This document shows, piece after piece, positions 35,162 through 47,866 of a stretch of DNA of 64,000 nt. Position 1 is the stretch's first letter; each line of letters starts with the position of its first letter. The DNA comes from Chamaecyparis obtusa. Lineage: Eukaryota > Streptophyta > Pinopsida > Cupressales > Cupressaceae. The position numbers and the translations under genes were made by a program. The DNA is taken from assembly GCA_027943335.1 (NCBI GenBank), contig BSBK01006021.1, forward strand, positions 1,179,501 through 1,243,500, written 5' to 3'. The notes under the pieces are model-generated. The model did no database searches. It was not told where the DNA came from and saw only the letters and a list, made by a program, of their open reading frames with translations.

Positions 35162-36511
35162 TGTATGCACCCTAAAATGGTCGCCTAGACTTTGGGCCCC
35201 ATTTATTCAATTTGTCAAATATCAATTTCCTGAATCAATGCTTTGCAATTTTCAAATCAATTCCTTGATCAAATTGCAATTAAATCAATAATTCAAATAT
35301 TTCTAAGGTTTGATCATTTCATCAATAATTTTATTTAATTAAAAGAAATATTCTCTTTTAAATAAATAAAATAGGCTTATTTAATTAAAAGAAATATCTT
35401 AAATAAAATAATCTTATTTAATTAAAACCCCTTTTAATTGAATGATTTTATCTTATTTAATTAAATATTCTTCTTTTTATTAAATAAACTTATCTTATTT
35501 ATTTAAAAGATAATTCCTCTTTTAAATAAATAAAATCCCCACTTAAAGCAAAATTTGTGATGGAAAAGGAAATAAATCAAATAAAAACAAAACAAAAATC
35601 CTTTTCCTGATTCTTTCAATAATTTTATTTAATTGAAAGAAATATTCCCTCTTAAATAAATAAAATAACTTTATTTAATTGAAAGAAATATCTTTTAAAA
35701 TGAAATAAATTTATTTAATTAAAATCTTTTTTAATTAAATGATTTTATCTTATGATATCTCTCTTTTAATTAAATAATGTTATCTTATTTAATTAATAGA
35801 GAACCATTCTTTTAAATAAATAAAAAATCCTCTTAAAGCTCTTTGTGATGAAAAAAAGGAAACAAATAATTAAAAATAAATAAAATCCCTTTTCTCTCCA
35901 CACTTTCTAAAAAATGAGCTTTATTTCCTCTTTTTGGATTTATCCCACATTGCTCTTGAGGATGCATTCTCTTCCACATTTTCCTATATAAGGAGCCCTC
36001 TTCTTCTCATTTCAGATCCCAGAATTTTCATGTTATTGTTATACTACAGGTTTGGAGAGCAATCTTGGAAGAAGCTTTTGAGCACATTTGGAGCTTGGAT
36101 ATTTGAGACTTCTTTCTTCTTGTCTTCTTCTCTCATGCCTTATGGCAATCCATAGTTTAGATTAATATTGCATTCACATAATAGTTTAAATTCATGTTTC
36201 CTTTCATAGATTAACATTGTATAAGCATTCATTTCAATAGAATAGTTTATTTCTTGCATTGTTATCATCTAGACTAGTTTCATTTGCATGCAATAAATTG
36301 ATGATCATGGAGATTAGCATGCTTTCTATTCATCTTTGAATCTCTCATTTCTTGGTGTACTTGCATGGGCATAACTAGGTCAATCTGAGGGCCTCATATA
36401 CAAACCCCTGCACTCCACGAATAGAGAGCTGTGAATCACTGTTTGAGACCTCATTCTTGAGTGTTCTTGAATGTAATGATTCACAGAAGTGTGACGACTT
36501 TTTAGCACACA
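35162..36511 (+). repeat. 3' LTR of element C
   Basis: It is 1350 bp, with the same ends as the 5' LTR, preceded by a polypurine tract and followed by GTGAT (36512-36516) and resumed B LTR. Confidence 0.95.
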
Positions 36512-36516
36512 GTGAT

Positions 36517-37682
36517 TCACATCTTTTCTTCTCCCCTTTTGTTAGGGTTGAGTTTACATTAACTTTTATTTTAAATGCTATCTTTCAAAGTTAGTGTGTT
36601 TTAAATCTTTAATGTGGGTCCTAGGTTTGAAATATTCATATGGATTTGGTTAAAATGTAAATATTTTGGATATTCTCCTCATTTTTTGAGTTGAGATTAT
36701 CTCAAAATATATTTAGGATCCACTTCATTTGGTTTAGTAAAGGGGAATATTTTAATTGTAAAAGTCATTGCAAAACCTTGTTGTAAATATTGACAAGTGG
36801 CATTTTATAAGCCATTGTCAATTTTTCTTTATGATGTATGACTTAGTGGTGGGATGGTCTCCCTTTTGACTACCTATTTTTAGGGACCCCACTTTTTTTG
36901 TCCCCCTAGATTCTTGGGAGTTGGGCATCTAAATTTTAGAGTGATGTGATCATGGTCCTAGTGGTAGAATTTTCCTATTCTTGGTGAAGTAGTGGACTTC
37001 AATGCATATTCTATAGATTTCCTATATATGCCTCTCACCTTTGGTGATTGAAGACTAGTTCTTCCTTCCCTCATTTTCAGGAGGTGAATGTTGTAGCTCT
37101 ACGAGAAGCAAATTGATGTTTTGACTCCTTTTATTCTAGTTAATAGCAATTGTCCTTCTTTTTCTACAGCTTTGTGAGTTGATTTGATGGATTTGATGTC
37201 ATGTATTGTGATTGAAATTTGATCCTTTACTTGATATTTAGTTCATTTTGATGTTTACAAGCACTAATTTTTCTTAAAGTTTCAATTTGTGTGCGTTTAT
37301 ATGTGTTTGAGTTTTGGAATCTATTTTCCCTTCTCATTTACAACCAGCATCTGATTATTTTCTAAGGGAAGAATCAGATTGGAGAAGAGTTGTGGTGTTT
37401 TGGTTATATGCTAGATTACATTGTGAGTCTATTTTCAGTTTGTGGATCTATCCAGTTTGGTGAATCACCTAAGTTAATTTTGGTTATTTCATTTTATGCA
37501 ATCTCTCCCCCTTTCCCTTCAAGTTTAGTTCAGTTTCAAGGTGATACAAATGGGGAAGCTAGCCCTTAATCCGGATGTTTATTCTTAGTGAAGTAGTCCC
37601 ACATCCTAATAGTATTCCCATGTTTCATGGGATTGCTAGGTTTTATACTTAGCCATCATGGGTGCAATCCCTAGTGACAACA
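36517..37682 (+). repeat. 3' LTR of element B, right part
   Basis: This matches 18518-19680 with roughly 4-5% differences by eye, more than the LTR divergence of A or C, so B is older than both. It ends CAACA at 37682, and unrelated sequence follows. Confidence 0.88.
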
Positions 37683-38944
37683 GTAAGGTAGAATGATCAA
37701 ATGTAAAAGATGTAAAAGTTGCTCATGACAACATTTCATCAAATCTAGGACTGGGATTTAATGGTGCCCAAATCCCAACCTAAGGTTCTAATCATGAGGG
37801 AATAAGTATTTAAGGTTAGGAAAACCCTAATTGAGTCAGTTGGAATCATTGTGTACAGATTGAGCAATTAGAACTTTGGAGATTTTTAACTGTTTGTTGT
37901 AATAGAGCTTGAATCCGATGGTTTAATGGATTGAGAGGATGGAATTAATGGATTGAAAATTTTCATTTTTTCATGTAAATACATTTTGTATCTTTTTTTT
38001 TGATAGTTTAGATAACTGGTTAGGAGTTGTGTAATTTCTTTCACTTCGTTGGTTCACTGTCCTAAACGGTGCCAGTCTTGTAAATATGGGCCCCTCTTGA
38101 AATTCCGTGGTCAAATACTCATGGATTTTTGGAATCAATTAGAGGACTCTTTGTATAGTGTAAATATTTATTTTGGAGTTGTTTTGTGTAGGGGAAGTAT
38201 TTATCACACCAGGCCCTAGGCGAGTGATAATGCATTGTAGCTAGGAACCTAGAAAGAATAGTGGCAAGAGAACTTGCTAGAAGGATTGGTAGAACCCAAT
38301 TAGTGATGGGAAAATTTAGGGGAAAATTTAATTGAAATTTAATTTCAAGTAGGAGACTAGAGGATTTGAGTAAGGCTGCCATAAAGACTCAAGAAGCTAG
38401 ACTAGTCAGGGTGTTCCCAAAACCCTTAAAGATAGGGGTTTATTGAAAAACTGGTGTATGGAATGAGTGAGGGGCTAAAACCTTGAAAATAATAGAGCCT
38501 AGGATATCTCTAAAGAGAATACATAATTGGTTTTGAAGGATGTGAAGGAAAGTTGAGAGAAAACCTAGAATCCCTAGTTTCTAGGAGGCCTAATTGGGGC
38601 AAAAAGGCTACAAGGCCTTACTTGGGAAAATTGGAACCTGATTAGAAATCAATTGAAGAATCAAAACAAGTGAGTTGGAGGATAGATAAAAATGACTAAA
38701 ACAAGGTTAGGGACCCTATCTAATAGCCTATAGGAGTTTGGCAAGGTTGATGGATTCTATGGAATCGGTGAAGCACTTTTGGTTGAAGAGGATATTGGAG
38801 GCATTGTGAAATTGGTGGGAAGATCAAAGAGAAGGATGGGATTAGAGTGGCACTCCCCTTGATAGGGTACAAGAGTATACCATAGGAAGACCTAGGAAGA
38901 GGTCTTAGCTTGGAGAAAGAGAGCTCTAGAGAGTGAGCTCCCCA
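37683..38944. other. Unassigned non-coding sequence
   Basis: This is purine-biased, AT-rich sequence between the end of B and the decayed gene F. A frame on the minus strand at 38119-38382 gives a low-complexity hydrophobic product and is not supported. I recognise nothing else here. Confidence 0.4.
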
Positions 38945-40142
38945 TCAGATTGCCTCATCCTCTTCCATTGAAAGTGTCCATAATATTTTATTAGCAGGTC
39001 TCCCTTTGTATCTTTCCAATTTGATATTTGTTGCCACTACCAAATGGGAATAGTGCATAATATTCTTTTCTGATTGGCAGTCTTCATAAGTTGGTAAACC
39101 ATTCCTTCTTGTTAGGTATTTGCGTAGCCATGTACCAACTACCACAACAGACCCTATTGGATACTGAATATCATCATCATCTACTTGATGGCCCATCAAA
39201 TTTTTCTTAGGTTCTACACATCAAGATAACCAATACTTTGTCTACTCTTCATTATCCTCAGGTGCAACAACAACATACACATGTCCTGGAAAACAAAATT
39301 AAGTACATGCAAAAATAAAACTTATTTAAAGGTTTATAATTCAAATATAATCATAAATTATATGACATACACATGTAACTAATATAATTTAAATTTTTAC
39401 AATAAATTAAATTAAATTACCAGGTTATATGAGTCTAAAACATGATCATAATCTTTTGATGCAAAGGTATGATCCAGGTCTTCATTTATTATATCATCTT
39501 CATATTGTGTCTCACTAGGTGTTAAGGATTTTTGTTTCCATTCTTAAACCCATTTTGTATTCTCCCATTCTTCCCATTCACCTGCAACACAAAATTGACA
39601 AAAAAAATCAAGCTCCCTAGTCCATATAGTCCAAGTGTTAGAATTAGAACTCCTAAATGAATGCTATTTATCCGATTTGCTGATTGTATCAAAATCATAT
39701 CTTGAAAGGATATTCTTCCCTTCAAGTAGCCCAAAAAAATGTTTGATTATAGAGTTCTGACTTGATCCTATAGACAATTGCACGTGCATCTTTAAATTTT
39801 GATTTTTCCTCAAATTTGAGTTGCTCTCTACAAAGGGCTCTCTTAAAACATGCACCAACACCATCATGTTCTCCCTTCCTATGTCCAGGCTCAAAAAACT
39901 CCATATATGTTGGATATTTATTTTCTTATCTATCCAACTCAACCAAAAAAACATTCAAGCATTCTTGAATTTCCCTATGCAATTATTTGACCATATTAGA
40001 TATTGTGTTATATGAATTTTTCTCTCGCTTAAATTTTCATGAAAGGTCTTAAAGCAATACTGGACAAACTCTGATGAGTGTAATTTATTATCACTCATAT
40101 AGAAATGGTACTCTCTCAATATTTTTTGAATCCTCTTATGCA

Positions 40143-40147
40143 CTATC
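40143..40147. repeat. Target site duplication of element E (left copy)
   Basis: CTATC at 40143-40147 recurs at 47867-47871, immediately outside the two LTRs. Confidence 0.9.
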
Positions 40148-41630
40148 TATTAATATGATTTAGAACAACAAAGAGGGGGGGTGAATCAGTTGTTCCCAGG
40201 TCCAGATATATAAATAAATTTTCAAAACTCTTCAACAAATCAGATCTAACAACCAACAACTACTCGATCATTATTGATTACAGAACATAAACATATAACA
40301 ATGCAGTCCACTATCCAATAGTATCTAACTTGCAAAACATAGAAATGTTCAAACCAAAACATTCACACAAGTATTAACACCAGGATTTATAGTGGAAACC
40401 CAATTTGGGAAAAACCACTTTGTAACATGTTATTGATATTTTCACTCTTCTAAAGTGACCTCTATGAAAAGCCAACCCTGTCAAAGGTTACAAACACACT
40501 GTTAGGTGTGACCCGGTTAAAGGATTTAAACCACTCTATTAAAAGTGCACCTTGTTATAAGACTTACATACATTCCATTAGAATGCATCCTTATTCAAAG
40601 GATTTATACAAATGACTATTAGGTCAACCTTGGTTAAAAGGATTTTGACTGATACAATGGTTAGAAAGTAACTGTAATATTGATCTAAAAACACACAACT
40701 CACTTTGCAAATATCAGATCCAATTCCATACACATATGCTGGCTTACTAACTATGATTCATTTCCATCTCCATCACTGATATGCTCAAAAATCCCTTCAA
40801 GAAAGCACAACTCCTTCTCCTTCAGCCTTTTTTGCTTAGACAATCAATAACATCAACAACAACTCTAGCATCCTCTCTCTCAACCTCATGCTTAGGTTTC
40901 CTTAATACTTCCTCAATTAGGTCAATACAACTTTTGCTACTTAATCTCCTCCGTAGATCTTAGGGTTAGATTAGATTCATTGAATCCTTCCAACTTTTTG
41001 TTCTTTGTCTATCCTTCTAGAAACATCTCAAATCTCTTAATAGATTTACAATAAAATGTTTTACAGTGCATTAAAATGCTTCCATACAATCAATAAATAA
41101 AGTCAACATGATTTACATAATCCAAGAATTCAAACATGTCGGCTAGGAATCTGAATTCTTCCTCAAATGTAAATTATTGATGCTCAGTCAATACTGTGTT
41201 CAACTCCTTGGTCTTCACTAGAAAGCTTAGTCACCACTAAAACTATTTCCTTAGCTAATACTATCTTCCTCGATAATTAATTGATGTTCGGTCAACACTA
41301 AATTTACTTGACATATACGAGCTCAGTCGACACTAACATCACTTAGCTTAAACTAGATTTCTTCACTTTTTCTCAGTTAAGCCTACTTGTTTAGTCTTCA
41401 TTATTACTTAGATAAACAATACATTAACTTATCATTGTGCCACATAATCAAGTACCCATTGAAGTATCAAGATAACTCAACCTTTCCTTAGGTGCTATTG
41501 TTACCAACCTTGCTCACATCCTTCTCATCAATCAAAAAGATATAGTACTTTCTTAAATAGTAATAGTCTTACCAGTTGAGGTTTGACATCAATGACAATA
41601 CAACAATTGCTTCAATTGTAGTTTCCAACA
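40148..41630 (-). repeat. 3' LTR of element E
   Basis: It is 1483 bp. On the minus strand it starts TGTTGGAAAC and should end CA; the terminal C is mutated to T (plus-strand 40149 is A where the other LTR has G). The preceding polypurine tract on the minus strand is CAAAGAGGGAGAT (about 41643-41631). Confidence 0.92.
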
Positions 41631-42097
41631 ATCTCCCTCTTTGGCATTGATGGAAACACCATATGAATAACACATGAATCACCAATCAATCCAAAACTTA
41701 TCTGTCCATCAGAAAATATTTATAATATCCTTAGCTTCATTCTGATACATAATCAATTAGCCTTGCTTATATGACTGTCCACACAATAACATTCTTTCCT
41801 ATGAATCTCTCCCTCTTACTTGATCTTCCATGAAATCTCACCATGTGTTTTCATCTTATTCATCTCCCTCTTTGACAATAATGCCAAAGAATCAACTAAA
41901 ACATACATCCTTCAAATGTAGATGTCATATTTTTAGTTTAGTGATAGTATTTCTCCCTCTGTAATCTTTTATTATGACTGATTATCAACTTTGCTGTACT
42001 TCTCACAACTCTAGGCTACTCCTAAAGTGTGACCTTTCTCTGCATCAATTTGTTAGATACTCTTTGTAGCACATTTGATGTAGTGATCCTAGCTTGA

Positions 42098-45000
42098 CTA
42101 GGCAACCTCAGTTAGGGGAAGAACCCCTAATTGTCCTCTTAGATACTCATGAGATTCTTTAGGTAAAGCTTTAGTGAATATGTCTGCTAGTTGTTCCTTT
42201 GTATTCACATATTCCATTCTGACCTCTTTATCTTGTACCAGTTCCCTCAAGTAATGATACTTGATGGAGATGTGTTTGGTCTTTGTGTGCATTACTAGAT
42301 TCTTAGATATGTTAATAGCACTTGTGTTGTCACAGTAGATGGCAACTAGTTTAGTGATCTCTTCTTTCATGCCTACCAACAACTGCTTTATCCATACCAA
42401 GTTTGAACAGTTCACTGCTGCAGCCACATACTCAGCTTTAGTTTTAGATTGGGAAATACAATTTTGTTTCTTGCTTGTCCAGGAAACTAATCTCTATCCA
42501 AGAAATAAATCTCCACCACTAGTACTCTTTCTGTCATCCACATTTCCTGCCCAATCATAATTAGTATACACTCTCAGTTCAAATCTTTCATGCTTCTTGT
42601 AGTACAATCCATAATCAACATTCCCTTTCAAATATCTCATTATTCTTTTGACAACCATCATGTGAGTTTCCTTAGGATTGGCAGAGAATCTTGCCACAAT
42701 CCCAACTACTAGAGCAATATTTGGTCTGCTGTGAACAATATACTACATTTTTCCAATCATGGACCTATACAAAGTTTGGTTTACTTTAGCAACATCATCA
42801 TTCTTAGACAATTTTTGTCTAGTAGCCATGGGAGTACTTACTGGCCGTGAATCATCCATACCAAAGGTTTTCAATATCTCATGAACATATTTAGACTGGG
42901 TGATGAAAATACCTTTCTCCATCTGATATACTTGTAAACCAACAAAGAATTTGATCTCCCCAAACATACTCATTTCAAATTCAATTTGTATTTCATGTGA
43001 AAATTTCTTACACAAGGCATCTTGTCCACCAAATATAATATCATCTACAAAAATCTTAGCCAACAAGATTCCTTTACATTCATCTTTCATATACAGATTA
43101 CTTGTGTCATTTTTCCTTGAGAATCCAATTTGTATCAGGTAGTTGTGTAGCCTCTCATACCATGCTTTGGGACCTTGCTTTAATCCATAAAATGATTTAT
43201 TGAGTTTGCAAACCATGTGTCTCTTGTTTGGATCAAAAAATCCTTCTGGCTGTTCAATATACACTTCTTCTTCTAATATACCATTTAAAAATACAGACTT
43301 GACATCCATTTGGTATACCTTGAAATCTTTGTAGGCAGCATATTCAAGTAAAGTTCTTACTCCTTCCAATCTTTCTACAGGGGAAAATGTCTCCCCATAA
43401 TCTATTCCTTCTTCTTGTGCGTAGCCTTTGCATACAAGCCTTGCTTTGTTCCTTGTGATTTGTCCATGCTCATTCAACTTATTTCTAAACACCCACTTTT
43501 TTCCAATGACATTTTTGTTTTCTGGTCTTGGCACCAGAGTCTAGGTATCATTCTTCTCCATCTGGTCTATCTCCTCATTCATTGCTTGTATCCAATCTTT
43601 ATTTTCTAATGCTTCCCTTGTTGTCTTAGGCTTGAATTCACACAACAAAGATGAAGGGTCTCTTAACTTGCTTCTGGTCAGAACTCCAGTATCTTTGTCT
43701 CCAATGATTTGTTCAGGCTTGTGATGTCTCCTTACATATTGTGCCAAAATAGGTTCTGCTCTCCTTTCTTCTTGCTCTTCAGGTTCATCAACAAGATTGT
43801 CAGATTCAGCTTCTCAATGCTCGACAACCTCTTCCTGATACTCGACAACATTCTCCTGTCACTCGACATGTTCTTCTTGTCACTCATCATAGTTTTCCTA
43901 ATGCTTGACATTGCTTACCCAAGACTCTACATCAGGTGCAGGTTTGTCACTTGCCTCTCCTTCTTCTATATAAACAAAAGATCTGTAATCTTCTAGTTCT
44001 CTCTTGCTTTCAGCTTCATTTTTCTCTGCCTACTCATCAACTTTTACATTTACACTTTCCACAATTTTGTTAGTGTTAGAGTTCAAACACTTGTAAGCTT
44101 TACTTTTTGTGGAATAGCCTAGGAATATACCCTCATCACTTTTGGCATCAAATTTTCCATTCCATTTGTCTTTTAGTATATAGCATTTGCTTCCAAAAAA
44201 TCTAAAGTACTTTACATTAGGCGCATACATGTGCCATAACTCATAAGATGTGATATTTTTACCTTTTTTGATCTGTACTCGATTAAGGGTATGAACAACT
44301 GTACTTAAAACTTCTCTCCAATACTTTTGTGCAACATTCTTTTCGATCATCAGTGTTCTTGCACAATCCATGATAGATCTATTCCTTCTCTCTACTATAT
44401 GATTTTGTGGAGGTGTTCTAGGTCCAGACATCTGTCTCTTGATCCCTCTATCATTACAAAATAGATTGAAATCATTGGATATGAATTCTCCACCTTGATT
44501 AGATATCAGACACTTCAGGTTCCTACCTATCTCCTTTTCAACTTTAGCCAAATACCACTTAAAAAATTGAAAAGTATTAGATTTTTATCTTAAGAACATT
44601 ACAGTCATCATTCTGGTGTAATCATCAACAAACATGATAAAATATCTAGCACCACAATAGCTTTGTACACCCATAGGTCCACAAAGGTTAGTATGAACCA
44701 AATCTAAAGCATTCTCAGAAGTAAAAATCTTGCTCTTGAAACTAGACTTTGTCATCTTACCCAATTGACATTGTTTGCACATTACATTCTTAGGTTTATT
44801 CAATCTAGGCAGTCCTCTCTCTTTCTTCTTCTTACTAATTTCTACCAGATTATCAAAGTTAACATGGCATAGCCACTTATGCTATAACCATATATCATCA
44901 AGTTGTGAAATCATACATGTCTCTTCAGATAGGTCTAGATAGAACAAATTACCTCTTGTTTGTTCTCCACTTCCAATCAATTCACCAGTGGCATAAAATA

Positions 45001-46346
45001 TTTGGGCCTTCCTATGATGAAATTCCACATAGTATCTAGTGCTATTAAGCTATGAAACACTCAAAAGACTATAGTTAAGACCTTCAACCCAATATGCATT
45101 TTTACAAGTGATCTTATCAGTTAGCTTAATCAATCCTTTACCCCTAATAGGACATGGTGCATCATTACCAAATTTTACACTTCTACCTTTATAATGATCT
45201 AAGGTATCAAACTTACTTTTGTCACCAGTCATGTGGTGTGAATATCCACTATCAATAATCCATTTATCATTTTTGTTCACATGGGATATCAATGCAATTT
45301 TCTCATCCTCATCAAACTCATCTTTCATTGCAACATAGACTACCTCAATTTCAAAATCATCACTATCAGTGCCAGTCTATTCTTCAACAATATAGTAGGA
45401 TTTCTTACCTTTTCCTTTGTAGTCCTTGTACCTTCGGTAACCTTTGTCTTCTCTTTTGTCTTTATGCTTGCTATCTCTTTCTTCATCCTTATCATCCCTA
45501 TCAGGACATCTTGCAACTATATGACCAACTTTATTACAAGAAAAACATATAATAGGGAGTTTAACTTTATACTTTCCTATTTCGCTTTTCAATCTTCTAG
45601 CCATAAGATCTTCAAGATCCTCAAGTTCTTCATCAGATGTGTCATTTTCACTTTCACTCTCACTGATGCATCTTTCTTTCTCTTTCTTTGACTTACTCAG
45701 AACCATTTGTGACTTAAAAAAAGATTCAACATTAGCAATAGTGAAGTTATCATAGTTAGAAAGCTCAAAAGCAGTAAGCTTACCAACCAAACTTTCCAAA
45801 GTAAGAGCATTGCCAAGGTTACATCTAGATTCTTGAATTTCTGAAATTTTGATGGCATAAATAAGACACAAAGTTCTCAATACTTTTCCTATAATAGTTT
45901 CATCTTCAATAGTTCCATTTTCTCCTCTAATAGAATTTACAACTTCTTTTATACTACCACAATATTGAGCAATATTCTCACCTTCTTGCATTTTCATTTC
46001 ATCAAATTTACCTCTTAAGCTCTTAGCTTTTGCCCTGAGTACATTTATGTCACCCCCATAGATGTTTGCAAGAGTGTCCCACATTTTCTTTCCATTTGTC
46101 CATTCTTTGATATCTTCAAATTATGAATAAGCTTAGGGAAGATGCAATCTCCAACATTGCTTGATTGTGCTCTTGTTTAGCTCTCATCTCCTAGCTAGTC
46201 AGAGGTGCAACAGGTGTAACATAATCATGCTCAACATAAAACTTTGTAGAATCACCAATACTAGCTAGATGTAGCTTCATCAAACTTTTCCATGCAGGGA
46301 AGTTCTCCTTATTTAGCTTCGGTACCTCCTTATACATCCTGATCAT
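42098..46346 (-). pseudogene. Element E gag-pol polyprotein, degenerate
   Basis: The start is ATG at 46346 (MIRMYKEVPKLNKENF, a typical copia gag start). A frameshift lies near 46100-46140, then one frame runs to 42098. Gag is about 46346-45377 with the zinc knuckle CFSCNKVGHIVARC near 45545-45505. The protease-like IIDSGYSHHMTG lies near 45255. GAG-pre-integrase and integrase span about 44890-44030. The catalytic integrase positions read HTNLCGPM and SNQGGEF, so both Asp are Asn; the Glu in IVERRNRS remains. Reverse transcriptase spans 43534-42743 with FVDD at 43051-43040. RNase H spans about 42697-42098 with DNTSA and DIFTKAL. About ten in-frame stops are visible, several TAG or TGA. Confidence 0.9.
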
Positions 46347-46390
46347 TTATTTCAAGTACCTTTAAACTTGTCCTCTATAAGCACCAACAA

Positions 46391-46401
46391 CTCTGATACC
46401 A
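46391..46401 (-). other. Primer-binding site of element E
   Basis: On the minus strand TGGTATCAGAG follows the 5' LTR after two bases. It is the standard initiator Met tRNA site of many plant copia elements. Confidence 0.9.
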
Positions 46402-46403
46402 AT

Positions 46404-47866
46404 TGTTAATATGATTTAGAACAACAGAGAGGGGGGGTGAATCAGTTGTTCTCAGGTCCAGATGTATAAATAAACTTTCAAAAAAACTATTCAACAAATC
46501 AGATCTAACAACCAACAGCTACTCGGTCATTACTGAATACAGAACAAAAATATATAACAGTGTAGTCCACTATCCAATAGTATCTAACTTGCAAAACATA
46601 GAAATGTTCAAACCAAAACATTCACACAAGTGTTAACACTAGGATTTATAGTGGAAACCCAATTTGGGAAAAACCACTTTGTAACATGTTACTGATATTT
46701 TCACTCTTCTAAAGTGAGCTATGTGAAAATCTAACCCTATCAAAGGTTACAAACACACTGTTAGGTGTGACCCGGTTAAAGGATTTAAACCACTTTTTTA
46801 AAAGTACGCCTTGTTATAGGACTTACATACATTCTATTAGAATGCATCCTTGTTCAAAGGATTTATACAAATGACTATTGGGTCAACCTTGGTTAAAAAT
46901 ATTTTGACTAATATAATGGTTAGGAAGTAACAGTAATATTTATCTAAAAACATACAACTCACTTTGCAAATATCAGATCCAATTCTGTACACATTTGCTG
47001 GCTTACTGACTGTGATTCATTTCCATCTCCATCATTGATTTGCTCAAAAATCCCTTCAAGTAATCACAACTCCTTCTTCAACCTTTTCTTCTTAGACAGT
47101 TAATAACATCAACAACAACTCCAACATCCTCTCTCTCAACCTCATGCTTAGGTTTCCGTAATACTTCCTCAATTAGGTCAATACAACTTTTGCTACTTAA
47201 TCTCCTCCATAGATCTTAGGGTTAGGTCAGATTCATCAAATCCTTCCAACTTTTGTTCTTCATCTATCCTTCTAGAAATATCTCAAATCTCTTAATAGAT
47301 TTACAATAAAACATTTTATAGTGCATTAAAATGCTTCCATACAATCAATAAATAAAGTCAACATGATTTACATAATCCAAGAATTCAACTATGTCGGCTA
47401 GGAATCTGAATTCTTCCTCAAATGTTAATTATTGACACTCGGTCAATACTGTGTTCAACTGCTCTGTCTTCACTAGAAAGCTCAGTCACCACTAAAACTG
47501 TTTCCTCGGCAATTAACTGATGTTCGGTCAACACTGAATTTACTCAGCATATACTAGCTTGCTTGACACTAACATCACTCGGCTTAAACTAGATTTCTTC
47601 ACTTTTGCTCGGTTAAGCATACTTGTTTAGTCTTCATTCTTACTTAGATAAACAATACATTAACTTATCATTGTGCCACATAATCAAGTACCCATTGAAG
47701 TATCAAGATAAATCAACCTTTCCTTAGGTGCTATTGTTACCAACCTTGCCCAAATCCTTCTCAACAATCAAATAGATATAGTACTTTCTTAAATAGAAAC
47801 AATCTTACCAGTTAAGGTTTGACATCAATAACAATACAACAATTGCTTCAATTGTAGTTTCCAACA
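46404..47866 (-). repeat. 5' LTR of element E
   Basis: It is 1463 bp and homologous to 40148-41630 along its full length, with many substitutions and small indels. Its ends are TG...CA on the minus strand. Confidence 0.93.

Larger units (their letters stand above)
24478..36511 (+). mobile_element. Element C: full-length Ty3/gypsy (Tat/Ogre-like) retrotransposon
   Basis: It has LTRs of 1333 and 1350 bp (TGTATGCACC...AGCACACA), a primer site, a nearly continuous gag-pol, three post-pol stem-loops, a polypurine tract and GTGAT duplications. Apart from a 17-bp indel, the LTRs differ by about 20 bases by eye (roughly 1.5%). Its pol is homologous to A and D but clearly diverged, so it is a separate family. 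Unlike A and D it lacks the long leader, and gag begins directly at the primer site. Confidence 0.95.
1..37682 (+). mobile_element. Element B: tandem gag-only LTR retrotransposon array, twice interrupted
   Basis: This is a composite of one element family reading internal tail - LTR - internal - LTR. Positions 1-421 match 22097-22516, and 15797-16210 match 22517-22933, so the first unit is the 3' end of an internal region split by element A. The LTR at 16211-19680 serves both as 3' LTR of the first unit and 5' LTR of the second. The second 3' LTR is 22934-24477 plus 36517-37682, split by element C. LTR ends carry an 8-bp inverted repeat, TGTTGTCA and TGACAACA. The internal region is only about 3.25 kb and encodes a gag-like protein but no visible protease, reverse transcriptase or integrase, as in non-autonomous gag-only elements. 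The first 5' LTR lies outside the window, so no target duplication can be checked. Confidence 0.8.
40148..47866 (-). mobile_element. Element E: full-length Ty1/copia retrotransposon
   Basis: It is read on the minus strand. The 5' LTR is 46404-47866 and the 3' LTR 40148-41630. The primer site TGGTATCAGAG, complementary to initiator Met tRNA, lies at 46401-46391. The domain order gag-integrase-reverse transcriptase-RNase H is diagnostic of Ty1/copia. Flanks carry CTATC. The LTRs differ more than those of A or C (several percent by eye), so E is older. It interrupts gene F. Confidence 0.95.

Noticed and set aside
38119..38382. Minus-strand 87-residue frame
   Set aside because: Low-complexity Leu/Ser product, with no homology visible and no neighbouring gene context.
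45281..45691. 136-residue plus-strand hydrophobic frame as a membrane protein
   Set aside because: It is the reverse complement of the charged gag linker of E.
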